A stretch of DNA of 64,000 bases from Xanthomonas cassavae CFBP 4642 (GCF_000454545.1 NZ_CM002139.1:4969517-5033516); one strand, 5' to 3'; positions 24,525 through 34,031 are shown, numbered from the stretch's first letter. Numbers and translations are program-made. The notes: generated by a model not told the origin, from the letters alone.

Positions 24525-27022
24525 CGGCACCGCAGCAACTGCGCGCGACGCCGCTGCAGCAATGGCGCGCCTGGTTCGCGCAGCGCGGCTGGGCGCCGCT
24601 GCCGTTCCAGCGCGATGTCTGGACGCGCTATCTCGACGGCGAATCCGGGTTGCTGCATACCCCCACCGGGAGCGGCAAGACGCTGGCGGCCTTCGGCGGT
24701 CCGCTGCTGGAGGCGCTGGCCGCGCGCGGACGCAAACCAGCGGCACGCTCCGCCAGGCCCGCAGCCAGCGCGCGCCGACAGCAACAACGCACGCTGCAGG
24801 TGCTCTGGATCACGCCACTGCGCGCACTGGCCGCCGACACCGCGCGTGCGCTGCGCGAACCGGTGGACGCCCTGGGCTTGGATTGGCAGGTGGGCCTGCG
24901 TACCGGCGATGCCAGCGCGCGCGACAAGCGCCTGGCTCGCAGCGGCAAGCTCGATGTGCTGGTCACCACGCCCGAATCGCTCGCCCTGTTGCTGTCGTAC
25001 CCGGACACCGCGCCGCAGCTGTCGGCGTTGCGCTGCGTGATCGTGGACGAGTGGCACGAGCTGCTGGGCAACAAGCGTGGCGTGCTGCTGCAGCTGTGCC
25101 TGGCGCGCCTGCGCGGCTGGACGCCGACCCTGCGCATCTGGGGCCTGTCGGCCACTTTGGGCAATCTGGCGCAGGCACGCGACGTGCTGCTGCCGCATCT
25201 GCCCGATGCCGCACTGGTGTCCGGCGTCAGGCCACGTGCCATGACGCTGGAGACGCTGTTGCCCGACAGCGGCGAGCGCTTTCCGTGGGCCGGCCACCTG
25301 GGCCTGGCGCAACTGGCGCGCGTGCTGCAGAAGATCCTGCAGCACGGCACCAGCCTGGTGTTTACCAATACGCGCGCACAGGCAGAGCTGTGGCATCAGG
25401 CCCTGAGCGCAGTGTGGCCGGACGATCCGGCCACGCTGGCGCTGCACCACGGCTCGCTGGACCCGAGCTTGCGTGCAGCCGCCGAGCAAGGGCTGTGCGA
25501 TGGCAGCTTGCGCTGCGTGGTCGCCACCTCCAGCCTGGATCTGGGCGTGGATTTTCCGGCGGTGGATCAGGTGCTGCAGGTCGGCAGCCCCAAAGGCATT
25601 GCGCGGTTGCTGCAACGCGCCGGTCGCGCGCGTCACCGGCCCGGCGAATCCGGCCACGTGGTGTGCGTGCCCTCGCATGCGCTGGAACTGGTGGAGTACG
25701 CCGCTGCACGTCGTGCGATTGCCCACGGCCATATCGAAGCGCGGCCGCCGCCGCGGCTGTCGCTGGACGTGCTGGCGCAGCACTGCGTCACCCTCGCGCT
25801 CGGTGGCGGCTTCGATGCCGATGCCTTGTTCGCGCAGGTACGCGGCACCGATGCCTTCGCCGCACTGGACCCGGCCACCTGGACTGCAGTGCTCGATTTC
25901 ATCGTGCAAGGCGGCAGCGCGTTGGCGCACTACCCGGATTTCCACAAGGTAGTCCGCGACGACGACGGCATCTACCGCGTCACCGATCGGCGCGTTACGC
26001 TGCGCCATCGGCTGTCCATCGGCACGATCACCAGCGATGGCAGCGTGCGCGTGCAGTTCCTGCGGGGCGGCCGGCTGGGTGCGGTGGAAGAACAGTTCGT
26101 CGGCCGCCTGCGCCGCGGCGACCGTTTCCAGTTCGCCGGCCGGCTGCTGGAGCTGGTGCGCCTGGAAGACATGACCGCGTATGTACGCGTGGCAAAAGGC
26201 GGCAGCGGTGTGGTGCCCAAATGGATGGGCGGGCGCATGCCGCTGTCGTCGGCATTGGGGCGCGAAGTGGAAGCGCTGTTCGCCGACCCCGGCGAGGCGC
26301 CGGAGATGCAGGCGCTGGCACCGCTGCTGCAGCTGCAGGCCGCGCTGTCTGCATTACCCGGCCCGGACCATCTGCTGGTGGAAAGCATCAAGGCGCGCGA
26401 TGGCCGGCACGTGTTCGTCTATCCGTTCGCCGGCCGCCAGGTCAACGAAGGCTTGGCCGCGCTGTTGGCAGCACGCTGGGGCCGCCGCCAGCGCAATACC
26501 TTCAGCTTCGCCGCCAACGATTACGGCTTCGTGCTCTCGCCGGCGCAAGATGTCGAGATCGATGCTGGCCTGCTGCAGGCGCTGTTATCGCCGGTTGGCC
26601 TGTTCGACGATCTGCGCGACAGCCTCAACCTGGGCGAGCTGGCACGCCGCCAATTCCGCGAGATCGCACGCGTGGCCGGGCTGTTGTCGCCATCGTTGCC
26701 CGGCCGCGCACCGCGCAGCCTGCGCCAGCTGCAGGCTTCCAGCGGTTTGCTCTACGACGTCCTGCAGCGCTTCGATCCCGACCATCTGCTGCTGGCGCAA
26801 GCCGAACGCGAGGTGTTCGAAGGCCAACTGGAACTGGCGCGCCTGGCGCATGCGCTGGAGGACTGCGCCCGGCGCGAACTACGCCTGTGCACGCCACGCA
26901 GCCTCACCCCGTTGTCGTTTCCGCTGTGGGCCGAGCGCGTGCGTGGCCAGCTGAGCACCGAAGACTGGAAAGCGCGCGTGTTGCGCGCCGCCGAACAACT
27001 GGAGCGCAAGCATGGGCGATAG
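24521..27022 (+). CDS. Ligase-associated Lhr-type DEAD/H helicase
   Basis: The 833-residue helicase has Walker A TPTGSGKT (residues 47-54), DEWH box (176-179), motif Ia ITPLRALA, motif III GLSATLG, motif V TSSLDLGVDFPAVDQVLQ, and motif VI QRAGRARHRPGES. The long C-terminal half (about 480-833) is the Lhr winged-helix and beta-barrel module. It should move along single-stranded DNA from the 3' end and supply substrate to the operon's exonuclease, ligase and PdeM. GTG start at 24521 overlaps the ligase stop. It overlaps PdeM by 11 bases, which fits coupled translation. Confidence 0.93.
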   Translation: MTAPQQLRATPLQQWRAWFAQRGWAPLPFQRDVWTRYLDGESGLLHTPTGSGKTLAAFGGPLLEALAARGRKPAARSARPAASARRQQQRTLQVLWITPLRALAADTARALREPVDALGLDWQVGLRTGDASARDKRLARSGKLDVLVTTPESLALLLSYPDTAPQLSALRCVIVDEWHELLGNKRGVLLQLCLARLRGWTPTLRIWGLSATLGNLAQARDVLLPHLPDAALVSGVRPRAMTLETLLPDSGERFPWAGHLGLAQLARVLQKILQHGTSLVFTNTRAQAELWHQALSAVWPDDPATLALHHGSLDPSLRAAAEQGLCDGSLRCVVATSSLDLGVDFPAVDQVLQVGSPKGIARLLQRAGRARHRPGESGHVVCVPSHALELVEYAAARRAIAHGHIEARPPPRLSLDVLAQHCVTLALGGGFDADALFAQVRGTDAFAALDPATWTAVLDFIVQGGSALAHYPDFHKVVRDDDGIYRVTDRRVTLRHRLSIGTITSDGSVRVQFLRGGRLGAVEEQFVGRLRRGDRFQFAGRLLELVRLEDMTAYVRVAKGGSGVVPKWMGGRMPLSSALGREVEALFADPGEAPEMQALAPLLQLQAALSALPGPDHLLVESIKARDGRHVFVYPFAGRQVNEGLAALLAARWGRRQRNTFSFAANDYGFVLSPAQDVEIDAGLLQALLSPVGLFDDLRDSLNLGELARRQFREIARVAGLLSPSLPGRAPRSLRQLQASSGLLYDVLQRFDPDHLLLAQAEREVFEGQLELARLAHALEDCARRELRLCTPRSLTPLSFPLWAERVRGQLSTEDWKARVLRAAEQLERKHGR

Positions 27023-27656
27023 CGTGCAGCTGCAGTTGGGCGACGAAACCGTTGAACTGCTCGGCGAACGTGCGCTGTACCGGCCGGCGCGGCGTGCCCT
27101 GCTGATTGCCGACCTGCATCTGGGCAAGGCCGATGTGTTCCGGCGTGCCGGCATCGGGCTGCCGGCAGGCGGCACCGCGCATGATCTGGACCGGCTGGAT
27201 GCCTTGCTCGCTCAACGCGAGGTGGACGCACTGTGGATTCTGGGCGACCTGCTGCATGGACCGGCACTGCGCGCGGCCTGGCATCGGCGCTGGAGCGCAT
27301 GGCGCGAGCAGCATTGCAGCCTGCGCGTGATCGCGATCCGCGGCAATCACGATCGCGCCCTGGCGGGTGCAGACCTGCATATCGAAGCAGCCGGCGAACA
27401 GGTCGAGGACGGCCCGTTCGTGCTGCGCCACGATCCGCTGCCACACCCCACCGGCCATGTGCTGTGCGGGCATCTGCATCCGCTGGCGGCACTGCCCGGG
27501 CTGTCGCGGCGCTGGCCGGCGTTCTGGTTGCGCGAAAACCTCACCATCCTGCCGGCGTTTTCGCAGTTCACCGCAGGCATCGTGCCGACGCTGAGCGAAG
27601 GCGAGCGCCTGGTCGCCTGCGTGGAAGGCGATGCGATGGCACTGCCGGTGCGTTAG
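27012..27656 (+). CDS. pdeM: Ligase-associated endonuclease PdeM (calcineurin-like phosphoesterase)
   Basis: The 214-residue protein is a metallophosphoesterase with the motif order IADLHLGKADVFRRAG, GDLLHG, RGNHDRALAG and CGHLHPLAALPG, giving the two-metal D-x-H, GD, GNHD and GHxH ligands. In this operon family PdeM works with the helicase, ligase and exonuclease in DNA repair. ATG 27012 lies inside the helicase reading frame's last codons, so the two genes overlap by 11 bases. The operon ends here; a dispersed repeat follows at 27769-27809. Confidence 0.92.
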   Translation: MGDSVQLQLGDETVELLGERALYRPARRALLIADLHLGKADVFRRAGIGLPAGGTAHDLDRLDALLAQREVDALWILGDLLHGPALRAAWHRRWSAWREQHCSLRVIAIRGNHDRALAGADLHIEAAGEQVEDGPFVLRHDPLPHPTGHVLCGHLHPLAALPGLSRRWPAFWLRENLTILPAFSQFTAGIVPTLSEGERLVACVEGDAMALPVR

Positions 27657-27768
27657 CCAGCGCCGCGAACGCGCCGGCCGACGCCGCGCCTAAAACGGCT
27701 AAAAGCGTGGCAAGCAGCCGTCGGGCAGGTGCAAACCGAGCGCTCAGAACCGCACTGTCCGAGCGGTG

Positions 27769-27809
27769 CATACCGCAGCCGGCACCGGCTGCGCCCGCCT
27801 AACGGCTGC
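27769..27809 (+). repeat. Dispersed GC-rich intergenic repeat, copy B
   Basis: This copy lies between pdeM and the FAD monooxygenase. It shares 31 of 37 aligned bases with copy C, core ccgca-c-ggcaccggc followed by cgcccgcct and cggctgc. See copies A (501-537) and C (30544-30584). Confidence 0.6.
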
Positions 27810-27820
27810 ATATCGTTCTA

Positions 27821-29095
27821 TTAGTTGCTCGACGCGGTCGCTTCAGCTTTATCGCCCACCGCACGCATGACCGGCTGCGATAACGCGTCAACAAACTCCG
27901 GCGCCAACGCCAGCTTGCCGAACCAGCCGTGCTGGGTACCGCTGAGCACGCGCAACATGTGTCCACGCCCGCCCGGCACGCGGCCTATCGGTTGCAGCAA
28001 CAGATCGCGCCCGTAGGCCCACAGATCGCGCTCGGATTGAAACAGCGGCGTCAGCCAGCGGCTCCAGCGGTGATAGATCGCCACGTGCGCCTGGCGTTCG
28101 CGCTGGTAGTGCATCAAGGCGTCATCCAGATCGGCCCCGGCGCGCAGCGCGTCGCGCATTGCCAGCGCATCCAGCAGCGCCATGTTCACGCCCTGACCCA
28201 ACTGCGGACTCATCGCATGTGCGGCATCGCCGGCCAATACGAAACGCCCACGGTGCCAACGCGTCATCACCGCATCGCGGTAGCTGGCACGTGCCAGCGC
28301 GGTGTGGACCTGTACCGTCTGCAGGCGGGTGATCGCTTCGGGCCACATCTGCGCCATTTCCTCGCGCCAGGCATCGATGCCGCGTTGTTCCCATGCAGCG
28401 AAATCGCTGCATGGCAGGCTCCAGAAAAAACTCAGGCGCGGAGTGTCATCCCCCGGCCGCGTGCCGACCGGCAGCAACCCGATCATCTTGCGTGCGCCGA
28501 TATAGCGCTGACGCAGCTCGTCGACGAACGGCCAGTCCTCGCGCGGCAGCAGGCACCACAACGCCCCCCACGGGTACACCCGGTCCAGCCGCGTGCCTTG
28601 CACCTGCGCACGCAAGGTCGATGCCGAACCATCGGCGGCAATGATCAGATCGTAGGGGCCGTGCCACTGCCCGCGCTGGTCCTGCACGCGCGTGCCATCA
28701 TGGTCGATCGCAGTGATCTGCGTATCGGTGTGCAGCTGCGCGTATTCGGGCCAGGCATCGCACAACAGCGAGAACAACGCTCCGCGCTGCATGCCCAGCC
28801 CCATTAGTCGCGGGTCCAGATCGCGGTACTGCATGTCCATCACCGCGCGCCCGCAGGGTGTTTCGCCGTAGAGCCGCCGCACCGGCGCGCCGTGTGCCAG
28901 GGCTTGCGACAACAGGCCCATCTTCCACAGCACCTGCAGGCCGCTGGGCTGCAACAGGAAGCCGGCGCCAACCGGCCGGGGTGCCGCAGCGCGTTCGAAC
29001 ACATCCAATTGGTGGCCGTCGGCACCCAGCAACACCGCCAGGGCCTGACCCGCCGTTCCATAGCCCACTACCGCAATCCGCAATGTCCGTTGCAT
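27821..29095 (-). CDS. FAD-dependent monooxygenase (PHBH family)
   Basis: The 424-residue protein is a class A flavin monooxygenase. It has the N-terminal dinucleotide motif VVGYGTAGQALAVLL (GxGxxG, about residues 8-13), the ADG segment LIIAADGSASTLRAQVQG, and the DG-type FAD motif RFVLAGDAAHAMSPQLGQGVN with GD at about 293-294. It would hydroxylate an aromatic or similar substrate with NAD(P)H and oxygen; the substrate is unknown. The ATG at 29095 is chosen because the Rossmann motif begins right after it; an upstream extension to 29179 overlaps the cold-shock terminator. Confidence 0.87.
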   Translation of the reverse strand: MQRTLRIAVVGYGTAGQALAVLLGADGHQLDVFERAAAPRPVGAGFLLQPSGLQVLWKMGLLSQALAHGAPVRRLYGETPCGRAVMDMQYRDLDPRLMGLGMQRGALFSLLCDAWPEYAQLHTDTQITAIDHDGTRVQDQRGQWHGPYDLIIAADGSASTLRAQVQGTRLDRVYPWGALWCLLPREDWPFVDELRQRYIGARKMIGLLPVGTRPGDDTPRLSFFWSLPCSDFAAWEQRGIDAWREEMAQMWPEAITRLQTVQVHTALARASYRDAVMTRWHRGRFVLAGDAAHAMSPQLGQGVNMALLDALAMRDALRAGADLDDALMHYQRERQAHVAIYHRWSRWLTPLFQSERDLWAYGRDLLLQPIGRVPGGRGHMLRVLSGTQHGWFGKLALAPEFVDALSQPVMRAVGDKAEATASSN

Positions 29096-29141
29096 CGTTC
29101 CCGACTCTGTTCTGCTCTTGCCGCCCCGCATGGGCCGGCGC

Positions 29142-29170
29142 AAAAAAAACCCCGCCATGGCGGGGTTCTT
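29142..29170 (-). terminator. Rho-independent terminator of the cold-shock gene
   Basis: On the minus strand the stem gaaccccgcc/ggcggggtt is followed by a T8 run (read from aaaaaaaa at 29142-29149). It ends the cold-shock gene 22 bases after its stop and lies before the FAD monooxygenase start. Confidence 0.93.
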
Positions 29171-29191
29171 CAACCGCACAATCGAGTCAGC

Positions 29192-29398
29192 TTACTCGAC
29201 CGGCGTGATGTTCGAAGCCTGGGCACCCTTGGGGCCCTGGGTCACGTCATAACTGACGCGCTGGCCTTCCTGCAGGCTGCGGAAGCCCTTGGAGTTGATC
29301 GCGGAGAAGTGCGCGAAGACATCGGCGCTGCCGTCCTCCGGTGAGATGAAGCCAAATCCCTTGGCGTCGTTGAACCACTTGACGGTACCGTTCGGCAT
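29192..29398 (-). CDS. Cold-shock domain protein (CspA family)
   Basis: The 68-residue protein is one OB-fold cold-shock domain with RNP1 KGFGFI and RNP2 VFAHFSAI, an RNA and single-stranded DNA chaperone. [20 protein letters not shown] is the standard opening. The ATG at 29398 is used; a longer start at 29419 adds seven unlikely residues. An aaagg site lies about 12 bases upstream. The gene is monocistronic, with a strong terminator at 29142-29170. Confidence 0.95.
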   Translation of the reverse strand: MPNGTVKWFNDAKGFGFISPEDGSADVFAHFSAINSKGFRSLQEGQRVSYDVTQGPKGAQASNITPVE

Positions 29399-29485
29399 GG
29401 TGATGCGAGACCTTTGCAATAATTAATGGGTGGTGTACGGCAGTGCGTACGCGCCGAGTATGCAAAGCTTATGCCCCGATGACAA

Positions 29486-30238
29486 TCACCCGCGTGCAAG
29501 TTCGCCGATCAGCTCCGGCAGCCCGGACGAGGCTGCATCCACGTTGGCCAACACTTCCGCCATGGTGATCTCCTGGGCCTCGCCACACCCGGCCGCCCAG
29601 TTCGCCACAATCGCCAGACACGCATATTCCAGGCCTTTTTCGCGCGCTAGCCCGGCTTCCGGCATGCCGGTCATGCCAACCAGACCGCAGCCGTCGCGGC
29701 GCATGCGCGCGATCTCTGCAATCGTTTCCAGACGCGGTCCCTGCGTTGCGCCGTAGCATCCGCCCGCGACCAGCGTGACGCCGGTCACCTTGGCGGCGGC
29801 GATCACCTTGCTGCGCAACATCGGCGAATATGGGTGGCCGAAATCCACGTGCTGCACCTCGCTCCCCGGCTCTTCGCAGAAGGTGGAAACGCGGCCCCAG
29901 GTGTAGTCGATCAGTTGGTCCGGGCAGGCCAGCACGCGCGGTCCAAACTGGTCGGTGATGCCGCCCACCGTGTTGAGCGCAAGCACGCGCGACGCACCAA
30001 TTTGCTGCAGCGCAGCGATGTTTGCGCGGTAGTTGACCTTGTGCGGCGGCAGCGAATGCCCCTCGCCGTGCCGGGCCAGGAACGCCACGCGATGGCCGAG
30101 CAGCATGCCGACACGGATCGGCCCGGACGGTGCACCGTACGGGGTGTCGGGCTCATGCGTCTGCACGTCATCGAGCTGCGCAAGCTTGTAGACACCGGTG
30201 CCGCCGATGACGGCCAGGGCGATGGAATGGGAGGACAT
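29486..30238 (-). CDS. mtnP: S-methyl-5'-thioinosine / methylthioadenosine phosphorylase
   Basis: The 250-residue enzyme belongs to the MTAP/PNP family. It has IGGTGVY at the phosphate site, RHGEGHSLPPHKVNYRANI, the ribose/phosphate segment ALNTVGGI, a Gly-rich YGATQGPRLET, and MTGMPEAGLAREKGLEY. Gamma-proteobacterial relatives act on 5'-methylthioinosine, giving hypoxanthine and 5-methylthioribose 1-phosphate; I favour that, but methylthioadenosine is possible. The start at ATG 30238 is good (MSSHSIALAVIGGTG). Hypoxanthine could be salvaged by the hpt product encoded about 370 bp upstream on the same strand. Confidence 0.88.
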   Translation of the reverse strand: MSSHSIALAVIGGTGVYKLAQLDDVQTHEPDTPYGAPSGPIRVGMLLGHRVAFLARHGEGHSLPPHKVNYRANIAALQQIGASRVLALNTVGGITDQFGPRVLACPDQLIDYTWGRVSTFCEEPGSEVQHVDFGHPYSPMLRSKVIAAAKVTGVTLVAGGCYGATQGPRLETIAEIARMRRDGCGLVGMTGMPEAGLAREKGLEYACLAIVANWAAGCGEAQEITMAEVLANVDAASSGLPELIGELARG

Positions 30239-30543
30239 GGGTAACCTCTGCTACGAACGATCGGGGGATGCGCGCGACGCGCGCCAGGTTGCCCGCGCAG
30301 TGGCGGGCCAGGACGAACGACGCCGAACAGGCTGTCAGTGTCGTTATTGAACATGCGAGGCTGCGATCTGCGCACTCCCAGCCTCGCCGCGCGCGGCGTT
30401 GAACGTCGTCTGCGCAATGCTTGACGCCTCGAGCGCAGCCGACACGCTCGGCCGCGCCGTGCGGACCTGGGGCGGCGAACAACACGTAGCCAGCAGCCGG
30501 TGAATGTGGACGGCGTGCTTGGGACTAGAGGGCACGCGTGGTC

Positions 30544-30584
30544 CATGCCGCACCGGGCACCGGCCACGCCCGCCTTGCGGCTGC
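30544..30584 (+). repeat. Dispersed GC-rich intergenic repeat, copy C
   Basis: It lies in the 367-base gap between mtnP and hpt (30239-30605). It matches copy B at 31 of 37 bases and copy A at about 32 of 38. The rest of the gap shows no gene. Confidence 0.6.
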
Positions 30585-30605
30585 GCGACCGTGTGTCAGC
30601 CACTC

Positions 30606-31160
30606 TTACTGCTTCATCGCATAAATGGCGGGAATGCCGCGCAGTTGCTCGTTGACGTCCATGCCGAAGCCGAACACGTAGCGGTCGGGCACTTCCACGC
30701 CCACGTAATCGGCGGTCACGCCCGGGACGCAGCGGTCGTGACGCTTGACGGTCAACACCGCCACGCGCACATCGGTGGCGCCCTGCTCCAGGCACCACTG
30801 ACGTACACCCTGCAGCGTGTAGCCCTCATCGAGGATGTCGTCGACCAGGATCACCCGGCGACCGAACAGCGCGGTGGCCGGACGGTGCTTCCACACCAGC
30901 TCGCCGCCAACGGTTTCGCCGCGGTAACGGGTGGCGTGCAGGTAATCGAACTGCAGGTCCTGACCGCGTGCCCCCAGCTCCAGCGCCAGCTGGCCGGAGA
31001 ACGGCAGCGCGCCGTGCATGATGGTGAGGTACACCGGCACTTCGCCGGCGTAGTCGCGTGCGATGGCGTCGGCGATGGTGGACACGGCCGTGTCGATGGC
31101 GGGGCGATCGACCAGCAGATCGGCTTGGGCCAGGGCCTGGGAAATGGTGAGCGTGGACAT
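30606..31160 (-). CDS. hpt: Hypoxanthine phosphoribosyltransferase
   Basis: The 184-residue enzyme converts hypoxanthine (and guanine) with PRPP to IMP or GMP. The PRPP-binding loop VILVDDILDEGYTLQ is at about residues 98-112, and the C-terminal GVEVPDRYVFGFGMD recognises the base. Start ATG 31160 is shared with the last base of the nagZ stop, so the genes overlap and are cotranscribed, nagZ first. ATG 31160 is chosen because MSTLTISQALAQADLL is the natural N-terminus. Together with mtnP it supports purine salvage. Confidence 0.92.
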   Translation of the reverse strand: MSTLTISQALAQADLLVDRPAIDTAVSTIADAIARDYAGEVPVYLTIMHGALPFSGQLALELGARGQDLQFDYLHATRYRGETVGGELVWKHRPATALFGRRVILVDDILDEGYTLQGVRQWCLEQGATDVRVAVLTVKRHDRCVPGVTADYVGVEVPDRYVFGFGMDVNEQLRGIPAIYAMKQ

Positions 31161-32161
31161 CAGGCGAGTGTTCCGAAAGGGGCAGAAGGAGTGTTGAAGG
31201 AAGCGTCGGTGCCGGCCAGCAGGCCGTCCCAGCCGAGCGCACCGCGCCCGATCAGGCCGATCAGCGCGGCGGTATTGAGGTGGCGGCCCTGCACGGCCTG
31301 CAGCGACTCGTCGACCAGTTCCGGATGGCAGACCAGCACCACGTCGCAGCCGGCATCCAGATGCGCATGCACGCGCCCAGCCACACCGCCGGCGCTGAAC
31401 GAGGCGGCCATGCCGATATCGTCGGAGAACACCACGCCGCGAAAGCCCAGTTGCCCGCGCAGGATCTGCTCGATCCAGCGCGACGAATAGCCGGCCGGTT
31501 CCGGCGCCACCTGCGGGTAGACCACGTGCGCCATCATCACCGCGTCGGCGCCGGCCTCGATGCCCGCCACGAACGGCAACAGGTCTTCGGCCTGCAGGAC
31601 CTCCAGCGGACGCGGGTCGCTGGCGTGATCCACATGGGTATCTTCCAGCACCGTGCCATGGCCGGGAAAGTGCTTGAGCGTGGCCGCCATGCCGGCGCCA
31701 TGCAAGGCCTGCACATAGGCGCGGGTGAAGGTGGCCACGACCTGCGGATCGTCGCTGAAAGCGCGATCGCCGATGGCGCGATTGCCGCGGCCCAGATCCA
31801 CCACCGGCGCAAAACTCAGGTCTACGCCGCTGGCACGGACTTCGCTGGCCATCAGCTGCGCATGCGCACGGGCCGCAGCCAGCGCGCCGTCCGGGTCCTG
31901 GGCGTACTGCGCACCAAAACTCTGCAACGGCGCCAATGCGCTGAAGCCCTCGCGAAAGCGCTGCACGCGGCCGCCTTCCTGGTCCACGCAGATCAGCACC
32001 GGACGCGGTGCGGCGGCACGGATGGAAGCGGACAATTCGGCCACTTGCGTGCGCGAGGCGAAATTGCGCTTGAACAGCACCACGCCGGCGACCGCATCGT
32101 GCTGCAGCCAGTCGCGTTCCTGTGCGCTGAGTTCGGTACCGGCAAGGCCGATCAAAAGCAT
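31160..32161 (-). CDS. nagZ: Beta-N-acetylhexosaminidase (GH3)
   Basis: The 333-residue enzyme cleaves GlcNAc from cytosolic anhydro-muropeptides in cell-wall recycling. It shows the GH3 TIM-barrel markers CVDQEGGRVQRF, LSFAPVVDLGRGN, KHFPGHGTVLEDTHVD (catalytic His and Asp loop), and the nucleophile aspartate in FSDDIGMAA. The C-terminal extension is short, as usual for NagZ. It has no signal peptide and overlaps hpt by one base. It lies about 140 bp downstream of the photolyase gene on the same strand. Confidence 0.94.
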   Translation of the reverse strand: MLLIGLAGTELSAQERDWLQHDAVAGVVLFKRNFASRTQVAELSASIRAAAPRPVLICVDQEGGRVQRFREGFSALAPLQSFGAQYAQDPDGALAAARAHAQLMASEVRASGVDLSFAPVVDLGRGNRAIGDRAFSDDPQVVATFTRAYVQALHGAGMAATLKHFPGHGTVLEDTHVDHASDPRPLEVLQAEDLLPFVAGIEAGADAVMMAHVVYPQVAPEPAGYSSRWIEQILRGQLGFRGVVFSDDIGMAASFSAGGVAGRVHAHLDAGCDVVLVCHPELVDESLQAVQGRHLNTAALIGLIGRGALGWDGLLAGTDASFNTPSAPFGTLA

Positions 32162-32299
32162 GTTGGGGGACTCCCGGGCCAGGCGCCACGAGGGCGCAGC
32201 GCGGCATTGTCGCAGATGCGCGCTGCAGCGTCAGATTGCGCATTCAGGCAGGCCCATTTTCCGGCCGTCCCTGCCCCGCCGCTGCCCTTCGGTTGCAGC

Positions 32300-33877
32300 T
32301 CAGAGCACCTCCAGATTCGCCCGCCAATGCGTGGCCTGCGCCTGCACCTGCTCCAGCACCTCCGGTGCCATGGCGTCGAGTTGCCGGTACGGCAGCGCCA
32401 GGCGCTCGTTGGCGCCCAGCAGCGTGCGCTGCCGCGCCAGGAAATCCCAGTACAGCGCGTTGTACGGGCAGGCCTGCGGGCCCACCCGCACCTTGCGCTG
32501 GTAGCGGCAGCCGCCGCAGTAATCGCTCATGCGGTCGATGTAGGCGGCGCCGCTGATATAGGGCTTGCTGCCGAGCAGGCCGCCATCGGCGAACTGGCTC
32601 ATGCCCACCGTGTTGGGCAGCTCCACCCACTCGAAGGCGTCGATATAGACACCCAGATACCAGCGATGCAGCGCCTGCGGGTCCAGTCCCGCCAGCAGCG
32701 CAAAATTGCCGATCACCATCAGCCGCTGGATATGGTGCGCATGCGCATTGGCCAGCGAATTGCCCACCGCATCGGCCAGGCAGCGCATGCCGATCTGCCC
32801 ATCCCAGAACCAGTGCGGCAACGGCAGGTGCTGCTCCAGGTGATTGGTCTGCGCGTACTCAGGCATCTGCGACCAGTACACGCCGCGCACGTATTCGCGC
32901 CAGCCCAGAACTTGCCGGATGAAGCCTTCCACCGAGGCCAGCGGTGCCTGCCCCTGGCGCCAGGCGGCTTCGGCGCGCGCGATGACTTCGGCCGGGTGCA
33001 GCATCTTGACGTTGAGCGCAAACGACAGCAGCGAATGGAACAGCCGCGGGCTACGCGTACTCATCGCATCTTCGTAGCGGCCGAAATCCGGCAGGGCGCG
33101 ATCGATGAAGGCATCCAGGTGCTGCAACGCTTCGGCGCGATCCAGTGGCCACGGCAGCGCGTCGGCGTTGGGCGTGCCGAAGCTGCGTACGCCTGCCGCT
33201 TCGATGCTGCGCCACAACCGGCTGTGATCGTGTGCGCTGCGCCAGTCTTGCGGCGCAGGCAGATCGCCTGGCCACGGCGCGCGATTGTCGTGATCGAAGT
33301 TCCAGCGCCCGCCTTCCGGTTGCCCGGCGGCATCGAGCAGGATGCGGTGGCGCCTGCGCATCTGCCGATAGAACACTTCCATGCGCCACTGGCTGCCCGC
33401 GCGGAAGCATGCAGCCACCTCGTCGCGCGTGGTTAAGAAATGCTCGCTATCGACCACGCGCGTGACGAACGCCTGCGCGGCGCTCCACTGCTGCAGGGCC
33501 TGGTCCAGCCGCCATTCGTCCGGTGCCTGATACTCCAGGTACTGCGCGCGGTAGTGCGCGATCAGCGCGTCCAGGTTGGCCGGAATCGATTGCCGGTTGC
33601 TGGCGGTGTCGATTGCCACGTACCGCACGCGGTGGCCGGCCTGTCGCAGCGCGGTGGCAAACGCGCGCATCGCGGCGAAGATCGCCAGGATCTTCTGCGC
33701 ATGGTGCAGCACGTAGTCGGTCTCGGCGCGCACCTCCATCAGCACATAGACCACGCCAGGGTCATGCGCGGCGAACCAGCTGTGCTGCGGATTGAGCTGA
33801 TCGCCCAGGATCAGGCGCAACGTGTGGGCAGGCGTTTGCGCCGTGCTACCAGTCCAATGGTGTTTGGGTGGGGCCAT
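32300..33877 (-). CDS. phrB: Iron-sulfur photolyase / cryptochrome (FeS-BCP, PhrB-like)
   Basis: The 525-residue protein belongs to the prokaryotic FeS-containing photolyase group, repairing (6-4) photoproducts in known cases. The N-terminal antenna domain is at about 10-140, and the FAD domain covers the C-terminal half. Four cysteines that would hold a [4Fe-4S] cluster are visible: C366 (GMRC), C454 and C457 (YCGGC), and C470. The spacings 88, 3 and 13 equal those I recall for Agrobacterium PhrB. A HWFWDGQIG stretch lies in the FAD region. ATG 33877 (MAPPKHHWTG) is preferred over a longer frame beginning at 34138, which overlaps a neighbouring gene. Confidence 0.92.
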   Translation of the reverse strand: MAPPKHHWTGSTAQTPAHTLRLILGDQLNPQHSWFAAHDPGVVYVLMEVRAETDYVLHHAQKILAIFAAMRAFATALRQAGHRVRYVAIDTASNRQSIPANLDALIAHYRAQYLEYQAPDEWRLDQALQQWSAAQAFVTRVVDSEHFLTTRDEVAACFRAGSQWRMEVFYRQMRRRHRILLDAAGQPEGGRWNFDHDNRAPWPGDLPAPQDWRSAHDHSRLWRSIEAAGVRSFGTPNADALPWPLDRAEALQHLDAFIDRALPDFGRYEDAMSTRSPRLFHSLLSFALNVKMLHPAEVIARAEAAWRQGQAPLASVEGFIRQVLGWREYVRGVYWSQMPEYAQTNHLEQHLPLPHWFWDGQIGMRCLADAVGNSLANAHAHHIQRLMVIGNFALLAGLDPQALHRWYLGVYIDAFEWVELPNTVGMSQFADGGLLGSKPYISGAAYIDRMSDYCGGCRYQRKVRVGPQACPYNALYWDFLARQRTLLGANERLALPYRQLDAMAPEVLEQVQAQATHWRANLEVL

Positions 33878-34031
33878 CAACGTCGGCCCAGCGCAGCCGT
33901 GGCGGGCACTGCGGATTGCGTAGCGCGCAGCAGCGTATGCAGCGTTGTCGAAAGCATGCCGGGCGATGCTGCCACGCGTGTGCATTGCAGGCAGCGCTGC
34001 ATCGATACCGACGCGGCGGCACGCCACCGCA

